Shown here: positions 58,403 to 64,000 of the stretch, in pieces
Layout of the letters: each line of letters starts with the position of its first letter
Position numbering within the stretch: position 1 is the first letter of the stretch
Source of the DNA: Gliomastix tumulicola
Taxonomy: Eukaryota; Ascomycota; Sordariomycetes; Hypocreales; Bionectriaceae
DNA length: 64,000 nucleotides
NCBI GenBank assembly: GCA_001599755.1
Contig: BCHX01000008.1
Coordinates: forward strand, 1,054,001 to 1,118,000
Direction: 5' to 3'
Made by a program: the position numbers and the translations under genes
Notes under the pieces: generated by a model
The model's database searches: none
The model's input: only the letters and a program-made list of their open reading frames with translations
Told to the model about the DNA's origin: nothing

Positions 58403-59098
58403 CTACAGGTGGATGTAGCTAAAAGTACCCTTCGCGACGGTCCTCTTGCCGTACCCCTCCCTCGTCGCCCAGTTGTACTCCTCAATGTTGACGTTCCCCC
58501 CCGACACGCCCGTCACCCACGCGACGTGCCCGTACGTGCCCGCGTTCGTCTGCGCGATGCAGCCCGCCTTGGGCGTGTTGTTGATGGTCGTGCTCGTCTG
58601 GCGCGCGGCGTCGTCCCAGAGGTTGGCGTTGCCCCAGTGCGCGCCCTTGTAGCGGTTGTGGAAGTTGATGCCCAGCTTGCGGTTCACGCGGAAGGCGACG
58701 AAGCTCGTGCACTGGCACTTGTAGTAGTTCCAGGGATCGACGCCGCCGCAGCCGCCTTTGTAGGGGTAGTCGTCCGCGAGGGCGTCGAAGCTGTCGTCCT
58801 CGGTGGTGGTGACCTCGCAGGCGTCGGTGACGGGGAGCTCGGAGCCCGTGTCGACGTGGAAGTCCGGGACGTAGCAGCCGTCCGAGGTCAGGTCCCAGAT
58901 AGTGCTGCCGTTGACGCTGGGGCCCTGGATCTGGCAGGTGATGGGGAGGTCGCGGTCGTCGGTGTAGGTGCCGATGACGCCGGACTCGGTGTTGGGGAGG
59001 GCGTAGCAGGAGACAGAGTCGGCGGCCAGGGAGTAGGCCGAGGCGAGACGCGGGGCCATGGCCATGGCCACGGTTAAGACGGAGTAAGCGGACCTCAT
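58403..59098 (-). CDS. Secreted SH3-CHAP amidase (bacterial-type)
   Basis: 231 aa, one exon. I start at the ATG at 59098, which opens a signal peptide (MRSAYSVLTVAMAMAPRLASA); the in-frame ATG at 59128 adds ten residues. Residues about 27-82 resemble a bacterial SH3 domain (GTYTDDRDLPITCQIQGPSVNGSTIWDLTSDGCYVPDFHV). Then comes a CHAP domain with catalytic Cys in KCQCTSFVAFRVN (about 130), His in TYGHVAWVTGV (about 191) and the acidic/Asn residues of NIEEYNW (206-209). CHAP enzymes are cysteine amidases or peptidases that cut peptidoglycan. In a fungus lacking peptidoglycan this points to action on bacteria or acquired function. Domain order is typical of actinobacterial proteins. Confidence 0.88.
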   Translation of the reverse strand: MRSAYSVLTVAMAMAPRLASAYSLAADSVSCYALPNTESGVIGTYTDDRDLPITCQIQGPSVNGSTIWDLTSDGCYVPDFHVDTGSELPVTDACEVTTTEDDSFDALADDYPYKGGCGGVDPWNYYKCQCTSFVAFRVNRKLGINFHNRYKGAHWGNANLWDDAARQTSTTINNTPKAGCIAQTNAGTYGHVAWVTGVSGGNVNIEEYNWATREGYGKRTVAKGTFSYIHL

Positions 59099-61491
59099 GG
59101 TGGTGGTTGGATATGGAATTCTGGACACGAATGATGATGATGAGTGTTGTCTTTAAGATCTGGTCATGAGTGCAGCAGCCGGCATATTTATAATTTGAGC
59201 CTGCAGAGCGAGTGTGAGCCATCGCTCGTTAGCTGTCTGAAATGCCGCTGTGCTATCCCGCCCCAACACTACAGCTCATTTCCCTCTTCGACGATGGCGT
59301 GCAGAACGACTACCCTATGAGGCAGCTGGCGATATGCTTATCCTGCACATCGGGCATGTCTGCATCACAGCTAGACCCTGACTGGCGATCCCCCTCGATC
59401 CGCGCGGCGCTAGAAGTGCCCGATCGCCCGCAATACACACCAATCGCCGTCTTTTTCAGGCGATAGCGCCTCCAGATCCGGTCGACACCGCGAGCTGATC
59501 GAGCGGCAGGTTCTGACGTTGACCCGAATGTGAATCTATACGACTGGTACGAGGAGGAGGGTCCACCGCGACACATCATCCCCGTGCCGGGCCGGCTTCT
59601 CGCGGGGGTGCCATCTTGTGTTGAGTGCTGGGACGGGCCATCAGTGTGAAAGGGTGTCTGGCGACGAGGTTCTGTCTGTTCTTAGCACGGCGTGACGCGC
59701 CGGGAATGCCCATTCTCCATGCCCCGTCGTCAGGCAGTACATCTAGGGCGATGCCAATGTCCCCGCGCGCGGTTTGGAGGATCTCGTGCTTTGAATGAGA
59801 GCGACGTTTGGTGAGCGTCGAAACCGGGCACTGGGGCTGCCGAATGGTGAGCCAAGGTCGGGGATCCCAGTCTGAACTGAACGGGGGAGAGTGTATGCGA
59901 GCACCTGAGTAGTGATGTGAGGCCATGGCTAGTGGGAGCCTGGAAAATGCTACGGACCCCAGTGGTTGGCGCTGTGGCCATCGAACTCCTTGTCGAGCGG
60001 CATCAAGGATTTGGGGGATGGCCGGTCCTTGTTTCTCGGAGAAAATGAAAGGCCGGGTATATTTTCGGGGGAGAGATCTCAGTCAGTGTCACTCGCCAAA
60101 TGCACGATCACGTCGGTCTGGTGGCTTGCATAGAAGGCATTGGCGATTTCATTCATACACAGAAATGACTGACGTAGTACTGGCAAAATCCATATGCCAG
60201 TTAAGCCCCGAATTCCCGCCCAAATGCCCTCCCGCTGTGGTCAATAGAGCTGAGCTTGGCTGTGCAGCGATAATGTGTACCACTAATACAAGGGGGGTGA
60301 CGCTTGCTACGTCAGCACCGTCGCGCCGTCTTGGTCCGCCGAATAATCGGCCAAATGAACGCGCTCTAGACTGCGGATCCGTAACGAGATGTCTGATTAT
60401 TGGCTAATGTAGCAGCTGCCGTGTTCGGGCGCTTTATGTCGAGCCTCAGTGAGGCTTTTGGAGGTTTGCTTTTTGATATTCACAGCGAACACCTCGACCG
60501 TCTTCAGGGGATAACTAGCGCTAGAGCATAAGCAACGCCAGGGCATAAGCAACACCAGAGGCAGCGCCTGGAGGCGTGGGGCAAATGTCAGGATTCACAA
60601 TAGTCACTTGGAGGCAGCCCGTCAAGTCCTGCACTTCGGCTTCTCATCAGCCGAAGCCTCAGCTCATAAGGGTCTCGATCTCACCCGCCGTATCCCTCCC
60701 AGCTCTCCTCAGAAGCTTGAGCATGGAAGCGGGTCACAGTGCCCGAATCAAGTAGGTATTGGCGATCGTGGCATGGCGTTGATTAAGAATCCAACAGCAG
60801 AACGAGCTGTTCATCATCGTCGTCGTGGGCACCGCCAAAAAGGGGGCAATGGTGTCACTCGGCTGAATCAGCCCCCTTCTCCCGCCGATCCGCCCAAGAC
60901 AAGTCTCAAACACGTACTCGCCGAGCGACAAGTCCCAACTTCAACACCTTATGGCTCACTCGGGCGCTACTGTGCCGCCTCCGTGCCGTCGCCGCGCCGC
61001 GCGCCGCATGCTACCGTACCCGCGGCCAGGCGCTACATCAAACGCAAGCTCCGGCCGGCTCACCTCCCTTCGGGACATATCGCAGGCCAAACACCTCCAG
61101 CCAAGCGCCGCCCCTGATGCAGATCTACTGGCTCAGGCGAGGCAGTAGTCTAATGGCGGGTATCGAACCCCTCCCCTGGAGCCCCTGTCTGGAAGCGCTG
61201 TCTGGAAGCGGAGAGGCTCAGCCCCAATACTTTGACCACATCACGCGGCGTGTTGCGTAAGCCCCGGGTAGTGAGGCTGAATTTCCCGGGGCATGTGTGT
61301 GCTGACAGCCGCTTACTGGCCCCGTGTTGGTATAAAGCAACCCGTCTCGCATCCACGCATCTGACATCGCAGAGCAGACCTCAGCGTGCACGCGACCGAC
61401 TGTAAGCCATCCATCCCGACGACGCCCACGAGAAGCCGTCGCGATTCTCATCATCATCTCCATCACACCCTCACCCGCCACGACCGACATC
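59099..61491. other. Long intergenic region
   Basis: About 2.4 kb without recognisable gene. Short frames, including 60608-61117, have low-complexity basic composition and no domain. A short imperfect direct repeat (GCATAAGCAACRCCAG units) lies at about 60528-60561. Confidence 0.55.
59186..59192 (-). promoter_or_regulatory. TATA box of CHAP gene
   Basis: TATAAAT on the reverse strand, about 90 bp before the chosen start codon at 59098; this also supports that start. Confidence 0.6.
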
Positions 61492-61791
61492 ATGTGCCAG
61501 CCAGCCGTAGCCATCGTCGGCATCATCTTCGGGTCCCTCATCCTCGGGCTCACCCTCACCTACATCTTCTGCCTCCTCAAGGTCCACTCCGACCGCAAGT
61601 GGAAGGGTTCCCGGTGCAACGGCAACTGCCAGTGCCGCGGCACGAAGCCCGACGAGGAGTCGGGCGTGGAGCTCCCGCCGTACAACGACAACCACAGCAC
61701 CGGCGGCACGAGCGTGAGTGCGAGCACGAGGGCTGGCCCCTCGCAGGAGGACATCCGGCTGCTGGACGACGATCCGCTGAGCAAGAACTAG
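61492..61791 (+). CDS. Small single-pass membrane protein
   Basis: Predicted protein of 99 aa, family not recognised. One strong membrane segment (about 6-28: AVAIVGIIFGSLILGLTLTYIFCLL) with no cleavable signal, then a basic juxtamembrane stretch, a Cys cluster (RCNGNCQCRG, about 41-50) and a hydrophilic tail rich in Ser, Thr and acidic residues. Composition and codon use are gene-like and GC-rich, and the preceding 100 bp are pyrimidine-rich like a fungal leader. The Cys cluster could bind metal or be palmitoylated. Single short exon, so confidence is moderate. Confidence 0.65.
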   Translation: MCQPAVAIVGIIFGSLILGLTLTYIFCLLKVHSDRKWKGSRCNGNCQCRGTKPDEESGVELPPYNDNHSTGGTSVSASTRAGPSQEDIRLLDDDPLSKN

Positions 61792-63587
61792 GCGACGGGA
61801 GGAACGCGGTAGGGTCGCCGAGACTCGGGATAGATGAGGAGAGGGTGTAGGAGTAGTAGTAGAATGGGGGGGGGAATGGATGTGAGGGAGGATTATGCGG
61901 CGGGCGGGATGAGGCGGCGGAAGGCGGAAGAGAGCCTGGAAGCGGCGAAGAGGCTTGCAAACGCCTAGGGCATCTTGCCCAGATCGAGCACAGCATTCAT
62001 TAGCGGCGTTTATGGGGAGACCAGATGACTTTTCGACGACACAAACGACTACTTTCTTTTTTTTTTTTTTTTTTTACGTTTGATGAGTGACAAACGTCCA
62101 TCCCAAGTGACATTGATGCGCCGTGAACCAAGCCCCTTGATCAAGCACCCTGAAAAGTACAATACAGCGCGAGGAGTATCCCACACCGCCCCCAAGGGAC
62201 GCTAATATTCGTCTCACGTCAAGCTACTGGGCGCGAAACTCCCTGGTATTAATGTTTTCGTTAGGGGCGCGTGCGTCCTTCACAAGATGCTGACCCTCTT
62301 TCAAGATGGGCAGTGAGTTTAGATATCTGATGAATTGATATACGCATGATCCAGTCCTTTCATTTTTATTTTATTTTTCTATCTTGAGGTTGTTTTCATC
62401 TCCAGAGGACCAACCACTTGCTTGCCAGCTCGTTGCATGAGGCCTAGGGTAGGTTCACCAGCGAGCGCGTCACCCGATGGTATCGATACTGGCCTCTGCC
62501 CTGCCGAGGTGGCTTGTAGGCCGTGTGCAACAGGCCACCCCTAAACTGAAGTGTTGGCGCGAGCCACACAAGGCACGCCCCCAAGGTCCCCTAAGACGTG
62601 GTCATGCACAAAAACCAGCCATTATACACACGGCGAAGCGAATCTCTCTTGTTTCTACGTGCGCCTGAAGCAGGCCTCGAGCTCGGCCGATCTCCTGGGC
62701 CAGGTGGCTGGTACTTTCATCTCCGTCGTAGGCAGCCTGCAGGCCTCAATCTTAACTCGCGCTTTCTTGCCTCTGGATAGCGCCCTGGGGGTGAGGGGGC
62801 CCAAGACGCGACAGGCATCGTACACCTGAGACCGAATGCATTACCACGGCGACGTTGTGACACCCGACACAAGGAGGAAGAAGGAACGGTGAGATTGCGA
62901 CCCATCGGGATCGAACATGCGGCGTTTGCAAAATAAAATCGCCCAGAGGAAGATCAGATGTCGAGGAGACGATGGAATATACGTATGCTCACAGCCGCCA
63001 AATCGGAAGAGAGGAGGAGAGAGAAGAAAAAAAAAGGATGATTCGGGAGGAAGAAAGGGAGGATCCCAATGATAATAGAGATATCAACGGGTGCATCTGC
63101 CATTAACAGCCAAATACGCACCGATAGGAATACGTACCTCCTGATATTTGAGGACCGTTGACAGCGAGCACAGGCGTCAGCTACGCTGCACACAGCCGTA
63201 TCTCCACACGGGAGCCTCTCTATGGGCCTGTGACGGGTTGCACACGACAAGGAGATTGAGGAGGAAGACAGAGAAATTTTTCATCGGGTGCCTGCATGGT
63301 CTGGAAATTCATAGAGGCATACAGAATCTTCGTCTCCCCTCTGCGTCTGGTTTCTTTTTCCTCTGTCTCTATCGTTTACAACAAAGTAGAGCTGCTTCCT
63401 AGGTCGTCTTCAAGACTCTTTCCTGTCCCCTATCCCTCTCGTCACCACGTACAGCTGCTTCTGGAACGTCTTCAAGATTCTTTCCTGTCCCTACGGTCAC
63501 GAAGTACGGCCGCTTCTGGATCGTCTTCAAGATTCTCTTCTATCTATCTTTGCTACCTATCTTAGCCAACGATCGTACCATTCTACG
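61792..63587. other. Intergenic, DUF2235 upstream region
   Basis: About 1.8 kb without recognisable gene. Contains a 19-T run (62057-62075) and, at its end, a threefold repeat in the presumed leader of the DUF2235 gene. Confidence 0.6.
63391..63542 (+). repeat. Three imperfect tandem repeats in 5' leader
   Basis: Units start at 63391 (63 bp), 63454 (55 bp) and 63509 (partial, about 34 bp). The shared core is GCTGCTTCT-GG-CGTCTTCAAGA-TCTTTCCTGTCC with small variations. They end about 45 bp before the ATG of the DUF2235 gene, so they probably sit in its leader or core promoter. Confidence 0.85.
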
Positions 63588-64000
63588 ATGAGTACTAACG
63601 ACGAGAACGCTGTCAGCAGCAACAGCAATCCCAACCACGGCCCTCCCAACAACGACCGCAGCGGTGCCGACAGCGCAAAGATCATCATATGTTGCGATGG
63701 GACTTCAAACTCCGAGTACCGGAGTAAGAACCACCTTACCAACGTGATCAGGATTGCCCGGTGCATCCCTCCGCGCGACGGCGCTGGCCGCCGTCAAATT
63801 GTCAAGTACCTGCCGGGCATCGGGACGAGCTTCCAGAACCCGTTCCGCTCCCTCCACCAGGCAGTCGGTGGTGGTAAGTTTTGCTCCCCCGCCCGTGGGT
63901 TTTCAGGCGCTTCCGTATTAATCTGCTTCTGCGACCAGGGATGAAGGATCTCATCACCACCGCGTACGTGTTCCTCTGTGATAACTACGACGGCGGGGAT
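63588..64000 (+). CDS. DUF2235 (Tle1-like alpha/beta hydrolase) protein, 5' part
   Basis: N-terminal 115 residues or so of a DUF2235 protein; the gene runs off the window. Exons 63588-63873 and 63940-64000 (continuing); the join gives QAVGGGMKDLITTAYVFLCDNYDGGD in frame. IIICCDGTSNSEYRSKNHLTNVIRIARCI and KYLPGIGT are the family's conserved first strand and following loop. DUF2235 is an alpha/beta-hydrolase domain; bacterial type VI effector Tle1 phospholipases belong to it, while the role of the many fungal copies is unproven. The catalytic G-x-S-x-G motif should lie just downstream, outside the window. Confidence 0.92.

Noticed and set aside
60608..61117. 169-codon frame in the long intergenic region
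   Set aside because: Basic low-complexity composition, no domain, no supporting promoter signals.
61140..61200. Possible tRNA T-arm on the reverse strand near GGTATCGAACCCC
   Set aside because: The stem has mismatches and no acceptor, D or anticodon arms can be folded around it.
1..64000. CRISPR arrays or bacterial operons
   Set aside because: The genes contain spliceosomal introns and the only direct repeats are short tandem units without spacers.

Overview
This window is nuclear DNA of a filamentous ascomycete (Pezizomycotina, most likely Sordariomycetes). The genes are GC-rich and interrupted by short spliceosomal introns of about 50-110 nt, with GTRNGT donors, CTRAC/CTRAY branch sites and YAG acceptors. 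The content is typical of such fungi: a full-length TOR kinase, Zn2Cys6 and C2H2 regulators, a GMC oxidoreductase, carbohydrate-active enzymes, an MFS pump and a DUF2235 protein. Exon joins were worked out by hand from splice motifs and reading frame; no similarity search was run.

Layout. 1-3.8 kb has no recognisable gene and probably includes the long upstream region of a C2H2 transcription factor (3.8-6.4 kb). 6.5-13.6 kb holds an acyltransferase-3 membrane protein, an aldo-keto reductase, a Zn2Cys6 regulator and the replication-termination factor Rtf2. 14.8-22.4 kb is the TOR kinase, followed by a GNAT acetyltransferase. 23.9-27.6 kb holds two divergent secreted phosphoesterase genes, an EEP-family enzyme and a histidine acid phosphatase/phytase. 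The phosphatase has a CACGTGGG Pho4/NUC-1-type site in its promoter, so the pair may serve phosphate scavenging. 27.6-31.7 kb is gene-poor and contains two tRNA-Lys(CTT) genes in inverted orientation. 31.7-39.4 kb holds a secreted GMC oxidoreductase, a PRISE-type reductase, an aquaglyceroporin and a GH105 hydrolase. 40-59 kb is an accessory stretch with a coiled-coil protein, a GFA-family protein, a GH30 glycanase, a D-amino-acid oxidase, an MFS transporter, a serine beta-lactamase-like protein, an EthD protein, an unknown 560-residue protein and a secreted SH3-CHAP protein. It also contains three broken genes: an RBR ubiquitin ligase, a BTB gene and an NLR-like hydrolase/ankyrin remnant. 59-63.5 kb is mostly non-coding, and the window ends inside a DUF2235 gene.

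The most unusual observation is in the two tRNA-Lys(CTT) genes. In each, the anticodon loop is split twice. A 51-54 nt insert carrying full spliceosomal signals (GTAYGT, GCTAAC, CAG) lies between positions 33 and 34, and a canonical 12-nt tRNA intron lies between 37 and 38. Only removal of both gives a normal 73-nt tRNA-Lys with anticodon CTT. This implies that the spliceosome, or an unknown activity reading the same signals, acts on a tRNA precursor before the tRNA endonuclease.
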